DNA from: Bacteroidales bacterium
GTDB lineage: Bacteria; Bacteroidota; Bacteroidia; Bacteroidales; UBA932
Length of the DNA: 64,000 nucleotides
Assembly: GCA_015060335.1 (NCBI GenBank)
Contig: SUYR01000008.1
Coordinates: 1-64,000 of the forward strand
Direction of reading: 5' to 3'
Shown here: positions 8,783 to 17,737 of the stretch, one piece after another
Layout: each line of letters starts with the position of its first letter
How positions within the stretch are numbered: the first letter of the stretch is position 1
The notes under the pieces: generated by a model
Told to the model about the DNA's origin: nothing
Database searches by the model: none
What the model saw: the letters and a program-made list of their open reading frames with translations, nothing else
Translations under genes and position numbers: made by a program

Positions 8783-10258
8783 ATGAAAAAGATTTTTTAT
8801 TTTCTTAGTGCTCTTGCACTGATGGCAGGTTTTGTTGCCTGTGAAGAGAAGGAAGAAGGCGGTATCGATTTCAGCGAAATCGTTCTCGACGGATTCTATG
8901 TTTACGGAGACGCTACAGGCTCTGACAAGGTGGTTTCTGCAAACGCAATGGCTGCCGGTTACAATGAGGCAGTTGAAGGAAAGCCACTTCGTCCAGGTAT
9001 GTACGAGAAGTATATCTGGCTTGAGGCAGACAAGGAGTTCGCTCTTATCGAGAACTCAGCTGGAAACATGACTTTCTACGGAGCAAACCTTGCAGAAGTA
9101 AACTATGGATATGATGAGAACGATCCAAACTGCAAGAACTTTGCTGACAACCCTAACATGAAGATCCAGCAGGGTAAGCTTATCATCGGTGAGGATGCTC
9201 CAAAGATGAAGGTTAAGGAAGAAGGTCTGTACCATATCGTACTTGACAACAACACTCAGGGTGACCTTGCAGACGGAGCTCAGATCATCGTTCAGAAGGC
9301 AAACTGGGGTGTGCGCGGCGGTATGAACGGCTGGGGCTACACAGCAGGTGAGATGACTAAGAACGAGGACGGCAGCATCACTTATACTTGGGCTGACCAG
9401 GATCTCGCTGCAAACGGTGAGTTCAAATTCGCTTCTTGCCACGGTTGGAAGATCAACCTTGATGTTGACGGAAAGGTAAAGGCTGAGGTAGGTCTCGGAC
9501 TTCTTGAGGGTAAGCTTCATCACACAGGCGCAAACATCGTTGCAGGTGAGAAGGCAGGTCTTTACAAGATTACCCTTACTTACAAGGCTAAGGCAGGTAA
9601 TCTTGCTGATTCATTCACATACGCTGTTGAACTTACTAAGGAGAGCACACTTCCTACAGAGTGCTTCATGACAGGTACTGCATTCGGTAACTGGACTTGG
9701 GGATCAGAGGGCATCGTAAGCCTTATCCCTGTTCACAGCCATGGTGGTCACTTCTGGACAGTTCGTCAGCTTAATGCAAATGAGGGTGTCAAGCTCAGCA
9801 CAATCAACGTAGCAAATGACTGGAGCAAGGCATTCGGTAAAATGACTAACGGTACAGGATATACTAATGACAAAGACGATAACCTCGTAGTTGCTGAGTC
9901 AGGTCTTTATATGATCTACGTTAACTTTGTTGACAATGCTCTTATCGTTGAGCCTGCTAAGATCTACGGTATGGGTCCTGTATTTACCGCTTCAGGTGAT
10001 AGCTGGACTGGTGGTGCAGCAGCATTTACCATAGCAGATAACTTGGCTTCAATTACAGTTGACAATGCAGGTAGTCTTCGTCAGTATGCTGCGGCTCCTA
10101 CAGGTGTTACAGGAGTTGAATGGTGGCAGATGGAGTTCAACATCTACGACGGCAAGATCGTGTACCGTGCAGGTGGTGGAGACCAGGAGGCTGTAGCAGT
10201 AAATGCTGGTCAGACTGTAACCCTCGACTTCAACGCAGGTACTGGTTCAATCAAATAA
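8783..10258 (+). CDS. SusE/SusF-like surface glucan-binding lipoprotein
   Basis: A 491-residue lipoprotein: signal MKKIFYFLSALALMAGFVAC, with acidic residues straight after the lipid Cys (EEKEEGG), the pattern linked to surface export in Bacteroidota. The body is a string of all-beta modules with repeated W-G or G-x-x-x-x-W motifs (GMNGWGYTAGEM, GTAFGNWTWGSEG, GMGPVFTASGDSWTG), resembling the starch-binding modules of SusE and SusF. There is no catalytic motif. It probably holds starch at the surface for the SusCD-1 complex and the neighbouring amylase. Whether it is closer to SusE or SusF cannot be decided by eye. Confidence 0.8.
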   Translation: MKKIFYFLSALALMAGFVACEEKEEGGIDFSEIVLDGFYVYGDATGSDKVVSANAMAAGYNEAVEGKPLRPGMYEKYIWLEADKEFALIENSAGNMTFYGANLAEVNYGYDENDPNCKNFADNPNMKIQQGKLIIGEDAPKMKVKEEGLYHIVLDNNTQGDLADGAQIIVQKANWGVRGGMNGWGYTAGEMTKNEDGSITYTWADQDLAANGEFKFASCHGWKINLDVDGKVKAEVGLGLLEGKLHHTGANIVAGEKAGLYKITLTYKAKAGNLADSFTYAVELTKESTLPTECFMTGTAFGNWTWGSEGIVSLIPVHSHGGHFWTVRQLNANEGVKLSTINVANDWSKAFGKMTNGTGYTNDKDDNLVVAESGLYMIYVNFVDNALIVEPAKIYGMGPVFTASGDSWTGGAAAFTIADNLASITVDNAGSLRQYAAAPTGVTGVEWWQMEFNIYDGKIVYRAGGGDQEAVAVNAGQTVTLDFNAGTGSIK

Positions 10259-10281
10259 TTGAAGATTCCATATCAGATTCA

Positions 10282-10309
10282 GGGGCAGGCATAGTGCCCG
10301 CCCCTTTTT
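10282..10309 (+). terminator. Intrinsic terminator inside the glucan locus
   Basis: A GC-rich 10-bp stem with one A/C mismatch (GGGGCAGGCA 10282-10291, TGCCCGCCCC 10295-10304) and a three-base loop is followed by five T. It lies after the SusE-like gene and before the surface amylase gene; partial read-through would make the binding proteins more abundant than the enzyme. Confidence 0.75.
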
Positions 10310-10314
10310 ATAGT

Positions 10315-10338
10315 CGGAAGTCCTTGACCGGGCTTCCG
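10315..10338 (+). promoter_or_regulatory. Second hairpin before the GH13 gene
   Basis: CGGAAGTCC (10315-10323) pairs with GGGCTTCCG (10330-10338) with one G-T pair and a 6-nt loop. It follows the terminator by five bases and ends 22 bases before the amylase ATG; it may protect the 3' or 5' end of processed mRNA. Function is unproven. Confidence 0.45.
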
Positions 10339-10360
10339 GCTGCCAATAAATACTATAGTC

Positions 10361-12706
10361 ATGAAGAATTTGATCAGATTATTTTCATTGTTTACATGTC
10401 TGAGTGTGATGTTTTCAGCATGTGAAGGGTTGATGAATCCTGAAGATGTCGATGAAATCGATATCAATACCATGAAAGAGGGCCTTGTCAGCGTTCCTAT
10501 CGAGATGAATGCAGACCAGCCTGTTACCTTTTATTACAAGGCACCGGCATCCTCTCCTCTGTATAACTGTGAGACAGACCTTTATTTTTATACAGGAATA
10601 TGGTATGACTCTGCAGACTGGCGCCATGTGCAGGCAGAATGGGCAGTGAATACAGACAAGTGCAAGATGGAGAAGATTGCCGACAATGTCTGGAAACTCT
10701 CAATGGAGCCTTCTATCCGCGAGTGGTATGACTCTGGAGAGACAGGAATATGGTATCTGGGTATAGTGATCAGAAATGCAGACGGTACCAAGCAGACAAA
10801 TCCTGATTTCATCCTTGAGGTAACAGATGACCTGTATGAGTTTGATACTTTTGATGCTGCCCCGGTAGTCAAGGAATCAATGCCGTCAGACTGGCAGCCT
10901 GGTATCAACTATCTGAGTGACACTTCAGTAGGACTTGCCTTCTATGACAAGGATGTGGACGGCAAGAGCTATGACTATTGCTACGTGATGGGTGAGTTCA
11001 GCGGCTGGGAGCGTGACAATACCTATGCGATGAAGCGTGATGAAGAAAAGGGATATTGGTGGTATCAGTTCGACAACCTTACTGCAGGTAAGGAATATAT
11101 GTTCCAGTATTACCTCAAGAAGGGCAAGGAAAAGGTCGTGGTACATGATCCATATAGTGAGATTGTATATGACCAGTGGAATGACCAGTGGATCTCGACA
11201 TCGACATATCCCGGACTCCCAGCATTCCCTGAAAAGGCTTCAGGTCTCGTGTCGGCTTTCCAGACAGCTCGTGAGGAATATGTATGGGAAGTTCCTGAAT
11301 ATGATGTAGAGGACAAGAATGACCTTGTCATATATGAACTTCTGCTCAGAGACTTTACAGTGAACGGCGACAGCGAAGGAAATCTCAAGCTGGCGATGGA
11401 GAAGCTGGACTATATCAAGAATCTTGGAGTGAATGCAGTCGAGCTCATGCCTGTACAGGAGTTTGACGGAAACAACAGCTGGGGTTACAGCCCAAGTTCT
11501 TTCTTTGCTCTTGACAAGGCTTATGGTACCCGTGAAGATTACAAGAAGTTCATCGATGAATGCCATAAGAGAGGTCTTGCTGTGATTTTCGACGTGGTAT
11601 ATAACCATGCTACAGGCAGTTTCCCTCTGGCTAAGCTTTATTGGAACGGTAATAATACTGCGGAAAACAACCCTTGGTTCAACGTGACTCCAAAGCATGA
11701 TTTCAATGTATTCCATGACATCAATCATGAATCGGAGCTCATCCGTGAGTATTTCAAACGCAATCTTGTCTATCTGCTGGATGAATATAATATCGACGGC
11801 TTCCGTTTTGACCTTACAAAGGGATTCACCCAGAAGAATACTCTTGGAAGTGTCCCTTCATGGAACAGTAAGGACGAGTCGAGAATCGCGATACTCAAGG
11901 ATTATGCTGACGCCATCTGGGCGCACGATGAGGATGCAGTGGTCATTTTCGAGCATCTGGCTGACAAACCGGAGGAAGTGGTGCTCGGAGAACATGGTAT
12001 CCAGCTTTGGAAAAATATGCAGTCTATATACGGACAGACTGCAATGGGTTGGAATGACGGCGGCAGATCTACAGATTTCCGTGAGATGTACAGCGGTACA
12101 GCCTCTATGCCTTTCGGCTCTCTCGTGGGATATATGGAGAGTCATGATGAAGAAAGATGTGCTCTGGAGGCGCAGAAATGGGGTAATGGAGACGTGCAGA
12201 CCAATATCGAATCCAGAATGAAACGCCTTGCCCTCAATGCGGCTTTCTTCCTTACTGTACCCGGACCTAAGATGATCTGGCAGTTCGGTGAACTTGGCTA
12301 TGACTTCTCCATAAATTATCCTTCCGGTACAGAAGCCGACAGGACAAGCAGGAAGCCGGCAAAATGGGAGTATTTCAATGAGCCTGCCCGTAAGGCTCTC
12401 TATGACGCATATGCAGAACTGCTTGCATTCAGAAAGGCTTATCCGAGGTTCTTTGACAGCGATGCAACCTTCTCATGGTGGGTGACAAAAGAATATTGGC
12501 AGAACCGTCATATCCATTGTACTGATGCAGACGGCAACTCGTTTGTGGTTGCAGGAAATTTTGACATCGACAAGGCATCTGTGACCATTCCTCTTCCATC
12601 TCAGGGTGACTGGAAGGAATACAACGGCACTGCGTCGTGGAACAATGTATCTGAGGTCTCTCTTGAGCTTGCTCCGGCAGAATATAAGATACTCGTGAAT
12701 TTCTGA
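10361..12706 (+). CDS. Surface GH13 alpha-amylase lipoprotein (SusG-like role)
   Basis: This 781-residue lipoprotein (signal ending in SVMFSAC, then EGLMNPEDVDEID) hydrolyses alpha-1,4-glucan. The N-terminal ~130 residues look like a beta-sandwich; residues ~165-290 resemble a CBM48/E-set domain (MGEFSGWERDN). The catalytic barrel begins near 320 and has all GH13 regions: DVVYNH (region I), nucleophile Asp484 in GFRFDLTKGF, acid/base Glu531 in VIFEHLAD, and Asp596 in MESHDEE. A short C-terminal beta domain ends the protein. The acidic residues after the lipid Cys suggest the outer surface. It differs from B. theta SusG, which is smaller and has an inserted CBM58, so it is an equivalent in role rather than a clear orthologue. 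Two hairpins precede it. Confidence 0.9.
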   Translation: MKNLIRLFSLFTCLSVMFSACEGLMNPEDVDEIDINTMKEGLVSVPIEMNADQPVTFYYKAPASSPLYNCETDLYFYTGIWYDSADWRHVQAEWAVNTDKCKMEKIADNVWKLSMEPSIREWYDSGETGIWYLGIVIRNADGTKQTNPDFILEVTDDLYEFDTFDAAPVVKESMPSDWQPGINYLSDTSVGLAFYDKDVDGKSYDYCYVMGEFSGWERDNTYAMKRDEEKGYWWYQFDNLTAGKEYMFQYYLKKGKEKVVVHDPYSEIVYDQWNDQWISTSTYPGLPAFPEKASGLVSAFQTAREEYVWEVPEYDVEDKNDLVIYELLLRDFTVNGDSEGNLKLAMEKLDYIKNLGVNAVELMPVQEFDGNNSWGYSPSSFFALDKAYGTREDYKKFIDECHKRGLAVIFDVVYNHATGSFPLAKLYWNGNNTAENNPWFNVTPKHDFNVFHDINHESELIREYFKRNLVYLLDEYNIDGFRFDLTKGFTQKNTLGSVPSWNSKDESRIAILKDYADAIWAHDEDAVVIFEHLADKPEEVVLGEHGIQLWKNMQSIYGQTAMGWNDGGRSTDFREMYSGTASMPFGSLVGYMESHDEERCALEAQKWGNGDVQTNIESRMKRLALNAAFFLTVPGPKMIWQFGELGYDFSINYPSGTEADRTSRKPAKWEYFNEPARKALYDAYAELLAFRKAYPRFFDSDATFSWWVTKEYWQNRHIHCTDADGNSFVVAGNFDIDKASVTIPLPSQGDWKEYNGTASWNNVSEVSLELAPAEYKILVNF

Positions 12707-12740
12707 TCTATAACAGGAAATCCAAACGGAATCTCTACTG

Positions 12741-12787
12741 GTCCGCTAATTGTATTTTTGAGTAATTCAAATTTACAATTAGCGGAC
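12741..12787 (+). promoter_or_regulatory. Perfect 14-bp inverted repeat with a -7-like box, abutting the susC-2 start
   Basis: GTCCGCTAATTGTA (12741-12754) and TACAATTAGCGGAC (12774-12787) form a 14-bp perfect stem around a 19-nt loop. TATTTTTG at 12753-12760 matches the TAnnTTTG -7 box. The stem ends two bases before the susC-2 ATG, so in an mRNA read through from upstream it would bury the ribosome landing zone, while a transcript begun at the internal box would lack the left arm. There is no T-run, so it is not a clear terminator. Confidence 0.6.
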
Positions 12788-12789
12788 TT

Positions 12790-15700
12790 ATGAATGGATA
12801 TGTTAAAATATATGCTGCCTTGATGGCATTTCTGACGGGCGGCTTTCTTGCATCTGCACAGGGCGGATATCAGGTCAGCGGTACTGTGACGGATGCTCAG
12901 GGCCCACTTGTCGGAGCGACAGTCCTCGAACAGGGCACCTCAAACGGTACTTCTACTGGCCCTGAAGGAGAATATTCACTTACTGTGTCGTCACCCGATG
13001 CTCCTGTGGAATTCAGCTGTATAGGATATGTGTCTGTTACTTATGATGCATCCCTTGTTCCCGCAACAGTCACTTTGAAGGAAGACAACCAGTATCTTGA
13101 CGAGGTCGTGGTGATAGGCTATGGCACAGTGAAGAAGGATGATATGACAGGCTCCATATCTGCAATCAAGGCAGAGGACCTCAACAGGGGCGCTGTAGTC
13201 AATACTCAGGACCTGCTGAAGGGCAAGGTGGCGGGACTTCTTGTCACTCCGGGTGACGGCGGTCCGGGATCTGGTTCCAGGATACGTATCCGTGGCTCTG
13301 CCTCCCTCAATGCGTCGAATGACCCTCTGATCGTCATAGACGGTGTTCCTGTAGCTAGTGGAGCAGCAGGCGGCATGTCAAATCCTCTGGATCTCCTCAA
13401 TCCTAATGACATAGAGAGCTTCTCCGTACTGAAAGACGCTTCGGCAGCAGCCATATACGGATCCAGAGCTTCAAACGGAGTAATCCTTATAACTACCAAG
13501 AAAGGAGTCGGCAACCGTATCCAGGTATCATATAACGGCAGTTTCAGTGTGCAGCAGAACTCGAAGACTGTTCCTGTCATGTCTGCCGCGGAACTGAGAA
13601 CATTTTATGGTGAGATATATCCGTCGGATACTTCTACGGGGCAGACAGTGGCACAGCTGCTCAAGGATTCCGATACCGACTGGCAGAGCCTTGTGTTCCG
13701 TACGGCATTTGCCACAGACCATAATGTAAGCGTATATGGCAATGTGCGTTCCCGTATGCCTTTCAGGGCTTCGGTGGCATATACCGGTCAGCAGGGAACC
13801 CTCAAGGAATCGGACTATAACAGGGGAACGGCAGACATAAATCTTACTCCGAATTTTCTGGACAGTCATCTGACTCTGGACCTAAGTGCGAAAGGAGTAT
13901 ATTCATATTCGGACTATACTGACAGCGGAGTCATCGGTACGGCAGCCTTCTTCAATCCTACTCAAGACCCCTATTGGCGCAATCCCGACGGCTCCATAGA
14001 TTATACCACCACCAACGGATATTGGAATTACGGCAACGGCAGGGGAAAGGATTTTTCGCCTAATTCACTTGTCGGACCGAGCCCTCTCTCACGGCTGTAT
14101 GACAATATAAGCAATGCGGCCTCACGCAGATTCATCGGTCGGGCTGCCCTTGATTATAAGGTACATGGTCTTGAGACCTTGAAGTTCAATGTTAGCGCTG
14201 GTCTGGACGTAGCTGTAACAGATTCATATAACGGAATACGTCCTGGCTCATTTCAGGCATACGGAGACACTTCCAATCTGGGCATCGGAAGCTATACACG
14301 AAGCTATAGTCTCAGCCGCAGCCAGATTGTGGAGGCCTATGCCAATTACAGCGAGACATGGGGCATTCACACACTCGACCTGCTCGGTGGATATTCATGG
14401 CAGAACAATTACTGGGCAAACCGCAGTGTCGGCTATCTGAATATCACCAATGAGATAAAACTCAATCCGGGAGAGACCCCTCAGTCGCGTTATCTGTGGT
14501 ACAGGAACGAGAATTTTCTTGTGTCCTTCTATGGCCGTATCAATTATTCCATTGACTCCAGATATGTATTCACATTCACAGCCCGAGGCGATGGCTCTTC
14601 AAAATTTGCCAAGGGAAACAAATGGGGATTCTTCCCGTCAGGAGCCTTCGCCTGGAACATAAAGAATGAGCCTTTCCTTAAAGATGTGTCGGAGGTGACT
14701 ACGTTGAAATTCAGGTTGTCTGCAGGTCAGACCGGCCAGCAGGACGGTATCGGCGACTATGTGCACTTTGCCAGATACAACAGGTCGAATGATCCGTTCA
14801 AGATGTATAATATGGGGCTGGAATTCTTCCATATGCTTACCCCTCAAGCCTACGATCCGTCAATCAGGTGGGAGACTACCACGACATATAATGTGGGAGT
14901 GGATTTTGGCTTCTTCAACGAGCGTCTGACCGGTAGTATAGATGCGTATCTGCGTGATACAAAGGATCTTCTGAATTCTGTGCAGATTCCTATGGGCTCG
15001 AATTTCGGTAACAAGCTCATGACGAACATCGGCTCCATAAGGAACAAGGGGCTTGAGATCTCGTTGACGGGAGTTCCGGTACAGACGCCTTCCTGGAGCG
15101 TCCAGATCGGCCTGAACGGAACATTCCAGGATACGAAGTTCACCCGGCTGAATGCCACTGACGATCCGGGTTACTATATCGAAACTGGAAATATTTCCCG
15201 CGGAACAGGTAACTTCCTCTGCCGTCAGATGGTCGGCTATGCACCATATACCTACTATGCATATCAGCAGAAATATGATGCGGACGGAAGACCTCTGCAG
15301 AATGAATTCGTGGACCGCAACAAGGATGGAAGCATTACCGAAGCTGACAGATATATGACCGGCAAGAGTGCCATGCCGAAGTTCTATTATGGAATGAATG
15401 TGAAGGTGACCTATCGTAACTGGGATTTCGGACTGAACGGTCACGGCTCTGCAGGGACATGGGTGTTCAACGACTTTATGTCTGCCAATTCCACAGCGAG
15501 TCTCGACCTGAATGCCGGCAATCTTCCCAATCAGGCGACTCTGGTCAGAAAGACAGGATTCACAGCTCCGAACAGCAGTCAGCAGTGGTACTCGGACTAC
15601 TTTATCGAGAACGCTTCCTTCTTCCGGCTGGATGATATCAATCTCGGATATACATTCCGTGCAATCGGGAAATGGGAAACAGACATACGCCTGGCTTTCG

Positions 15701-15831
15701 GAGTGCAGAATGTGTTCATTCTCACGGGTTACAGCGGTATGGATCCGGAAGTCATCTCGGAAAACGGCATAGACAACACCATCTGGCCCCGTCCGCGCAC
15801 CTACTCACTCCGCCTCGGTGTCAATTTTTAG
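12790..15831 (+). CDS. susC: SusC-like TonB-dependent outer-membrane transporter (SusC-2)
   Basis: A complete 1013-residue SusC: signal peptide cut after FLASAQ, a carboxypeptidase-regulatory-like domain (YQVSGTVTDAQGPLVGATVL), the SusC linker and plug (LDEVVVIGYGTVKKDD; GSRIRIRGSASL; PLIVIDGVP; YGSRASNGVILITTKKG), then the barrel ending in YSLRLGVNF. Its N-terminal domain is close to that of SusC-1 (shared SNGTSTGPEGEYSL-type pattern), suggesting that the two arose from a common ancestor, but here the signal region lacks a poly-G run and is intact. It forms a pair with the susD-2 gene, although a palindromic repeat has entered between them. Uptake of a second size class of maltodextrin is a reasonable guess. 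Confidence 0.93.
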   Translation: MNGYVKIYAALMAFLTGGFLASAQGGYQVSGTVTDAQGPLVGATVLEQGTSNGTSTGPEGEYSLTVSSPDAPVEFSCIGYVSVTYDASLVPATVTLKEDNQYLDEVVVIGYGTVKKDDMTGSISAIKAEDLNRGAVVNTQDLLKGKVAGLLVTPGDGGPGSGSRIRIRGSASLNASNDPLIVIDGVPVASGAAGGMSNPLDLLNPNDIESFSVLKDASAAAIYGSRASNGVILITTKKGVGNRIQVSYNGSFSVQQNSKTVPVMSAAELRTFYGEIYPSDTSTGQTVAQLLKDSDTDWQSLVFRTAFATDHNVSVYGNVRSRMPFRASVAYTGQQGTLKESDYNRGTADINLTPNFLDSHLTLDLSAKGVYSYSDYTDSGVIGTAAFFNPTQDPYWRNPDGSIDYTTTNGYWNYGNGRGKDFSPNSLVGPSPLSRLYDNISNAASRRFIGRAALDYKVHGLETLKFNVSAGLDVAVTDSYNGIRPGSFQAYGDTSNLGIGSYTRSYSLSRSQIVEAYANYSETWGIHTLDLLGGYSWQNNYWANRSVGYLNITNEIKLNPGETPQSRYLWYRNENFLVSFYGRINYSIDSRYVFTFTARGDGSSKFAKGNKWGFFPSGAFAWNIKNEPFLKDVSEVTTLKFRLSAGQTGQQDGIGDYVHFARYNRSNDPFKMYNMGLEFFHMLTPQAYDPSIRWETTTTYNVGVDFGFFNERLTGSIDAYLRDTKDLLNSVQIPMGSNFGNKLMTNIGSIRNKGLEISLTGVPVQTPSWSVQIGLNGTFQDTKFTRLNATDDPGYYIETGNISRGTGNFLCRQMVGYAPYTYYAYQQKYDADGRPLQNEFVDRNKDGSITEADRYMTGKSAMPKFYYGMNVKVTYRNWDFGLNGHGSAGTWVFNDFMSANSTASLDLNAGNLPNQATLVRKTGFTAPNSSQQWYSDYFIENASFFRLDDINLGYTFRAIGKWETDIRLAFGVQNVFILTGYSGMDPEVISENGIDNTIWPRPRTYSLRLGVNF

Positions 15832-15839
15832 AAGAAACG

Positions 15840-15945
15840 CTGCCGCCTATCTCCCTGTCCCTCAGCGAGTTGTGGATATGCGATTCCCCTCGCGCGGGGA
15901 ATCGATTTTCGGCAAACGGTTGATAGTCAGCGGTTTAGGTGGCAG
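15840..15945. repeat. Solo ~106-bp palindromic REP-like element (copy 1)
   Basis: Core palindrome CGATTCCCC (15881-15889) / GGGGAATCG (15896-15904). Outer ends CTGCCGCCTAT (from 15840) and TTTAGGTGGCAG (to 15945) are near-complementary. The right arm carries GTTGATAGTCAGCG, as in copy 2 at 25006. It sits between susC-2 and susD-2 and explains their unusual 130-base gap. Confidence 0.8.
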
Positions 15946-15961
15946 GCAAAATACAATCAAT

Positions 15962-17596
15962 ATGAGAAAATTTATATATATACCGATAATCGCGCTGACG
16001 CTTGCATCCTGCGTACGTGATCTCGACACTTTGCCGCTCAATGCGACGGACCCGATCTCCGAATACGTCTATGGCAACTCCGAACAAGCCTACATATCCG
16101 GTCTGACACGTCTGTATTTTCAGTTTGTGAGCAACGACCTGACTGACCTGCAGAGTATGGACGGTGGCGCCTCGGAGATAATACGGGCCTTCTGGTCGGT
16201 CCAGGAGACAACTACAGATGCAGCCAAGTGCTCCTGGGGAAATGACGCCTGGGTCCGCGCACTCAATACGAATACATGGTCCGATGCTCAGAACGATGCA
16301 GTCTATGCAGTATATGTCAGGACTCTTCAGGGCATATCATACGTCAATGAATATCTGCGTCAGACAGCGCCGGCCAAGCTGCAGGACAGGGGTGTGGATG
16401 CAACACTCGCTGCAAAGATAGCGGTGTTCAGGTCTGAGGCCCGTTTCATAAGGGCATATCTGTACTGGATGGCTCTGGATGCTTTCGGAAGCGTACCTTT
16501 CATTACTGAAAATTCTCCGGTGGGAGGGGCATATTATCCTAAGCAGGCATCCTGTACGGCCATATTCGACTATTGTGTCAGCGAACTGAAGGACCTGCTT
16601 TCCGATAAGTCTCCTCTGCCTGAGCCCCGTCATCTTTACCCGCGTGCAGACAAGGGATCCGCGGCTGGTCTGCTTGCCCGTATGTATCTGAATGCGGAAG
16701 TATATACAGGTACTCCTATGTGGACGGAAGCCAAGAATATGTGCGAAACTATATTCGGGATGGGCTATTCCCTCTGTCCGGATTATCAGGCTCTTTTCAG
16801 AGGCGACAACGGTCAGAATATGCAGGCAAGGGGTGAGTTCCTGTGGACAGTGGACTACAACGATTTCAGGACACAGTCTTATGGCGGATCTTCATATCTG
16901 CTGGCGGCTGCTCTGGCGGCAAATGACATTACAGACGAATCCCGTCCGAACGGACAACGTCATGGCTGGGCGGGTCTCAGGGTGCCATATGAATATGTCG
17001 AAAAGTACTTTGCTGTGACCGGTCCGGATTATCAGACAGGAAAATACACAGTCGGTGACAAGAGGGGAGAGATGTTCTATATAAAGGGTCGCAGCCAGTC
17101 TATGGAAGGGGCGCTATATGATTTCATGCATGGCTGGTCTTGTCTGAAGTTCAACAATATACCTCATGATCAGACGGATGAGTCCTTTCTTGAAATGTCT
17201 GCCACAAAGGATTTTGCGGATGTGGATTTCCCTATGATACGTCTTGGAGAGATATACCTCATTTATGCCGAGGCCTGCATGCGCCTTGGACAGCCGTCTT
17301 CTGCGCTTCCGTATCTGGAAGAGCTCTCTGCACGTGCAGGGGTGGCTGCTCCATCTGAAATTACGCAGGACTATCTTGTGGCGGAACGTGCAAGGGAACT
17401 TATGTGGGAAGGTCACAGGCGTACGGACCTGATAAGATTCGGACTCTTTCATACTGATACCTATCTGTGGCCATATAAGGGAGGAGACGAATTTGCAGGT
17501 CAGGCTTTCCCGGAATACAAGTGCATATTTGCCTTGCCACCGACAGAACTTGCCGCCAATCCGGAGCTGATACAGAATCCGGGATATCGTCCTTGA
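15962..17596 (+). CDS. susD: SusD-like lipoprotein (SusD-2)
   Basis: The frame is open further upstream, but the repeat lies there; ATG 15962 gives the lipoprotein signal MRKFIYIPIIALTLASC and a 544-residue product. The SusD/RagB features are FRSEARFIRAYLYWMALDAFGSVPF in the N-terminal helical part, LARMYLNAEVY, and the C-terminal YLVAERARELMWEGHRRTDLIRFG with the final LQNPGY-like end (LIQNPGYRP). It should cap SusC-2 at the cell surface and bind maltodextrin. No SusE-like gene follows this pair; enzymes do. Confidence 0.92.
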   Translation: MRKFIYIPIIALTLASCVRDLDTLPLNATDPISEYVYGNSEQAYISGLTRLYFQFVSNDLTDLQSMDGGASEIIRAFWSVQETTTDAAKCSWGNDAWVRALNTNTWSDAQNDAVYAVYVRTLQGISYVNEYLRQTAPAKLQDRGVDATLAAKIAVFRSEARFIRAYLYWMALDAFGSVPFITENSPVGGAYYPKQASCTAIFDYCVSELKDLLSDKSPLPEPRHLYPRADKGSAAGLLARMYLNAEVYTGTPMWTEAKNMCETIFGMGYSLCPDYQALFRGDNGQNMQARGEFLWTVDYNDFRTQSYGGSSYLLAAALAANDITDESRPNGQRHGWAGLRVPYEYVEKYFAVTGPDYQTGKYTVGDKRGEMFYIKGRSQSMEGALYDFMHGWSCLKFNNIPHDQTDESFLEMSATKDFADVDFPMIRLGEIYLIYAEACMRLGQPSSALPYLEELSARAGVAAPSEITQDYLVAERARELMWEGHRRTDLIRFGLFHTDTYLWPYKGGDEFAGQAFPEYKCIFALPPTELAANPELIQNPGYRP

Positions 17597-17690
17597 TACA
17601 GTATGTTCCGTCCGTCGGTAAATTCCGTCCGTTCGTCATAATATATCTGCAAGTCCCCGGACAGGTGTAATGAATTGACTTCAAAAATTT

Positions 17691-17698
17691 TATATTTG
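17691..17698 (+). promoter_or_regulatory. -7 promoter box before the pullulanase gene
   Basis: TATATTTG is an exact TAnnTTTG box, 39 bases before the chosen ATG (17738). No TTTG at the right -33 distance is seen. It would allow the periplasmic enzymes to be transcribed apart from the SusCD genes. Confidence 0.45.
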
Positions 17699-17737
17699 TG
17701 AGAATTGGTTTGTAAACAGATTAGATTTGCTATATTT

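Noticed and set aside
12741..12787. Invertible promoter (inverton) at the inverted repeat around a -7 box
   Set aside because: The enclosed segment is only 19 bases, far too short for recombinase-driven inversion, and no invertase gene is nearby; a hairpin/operator is more likely.
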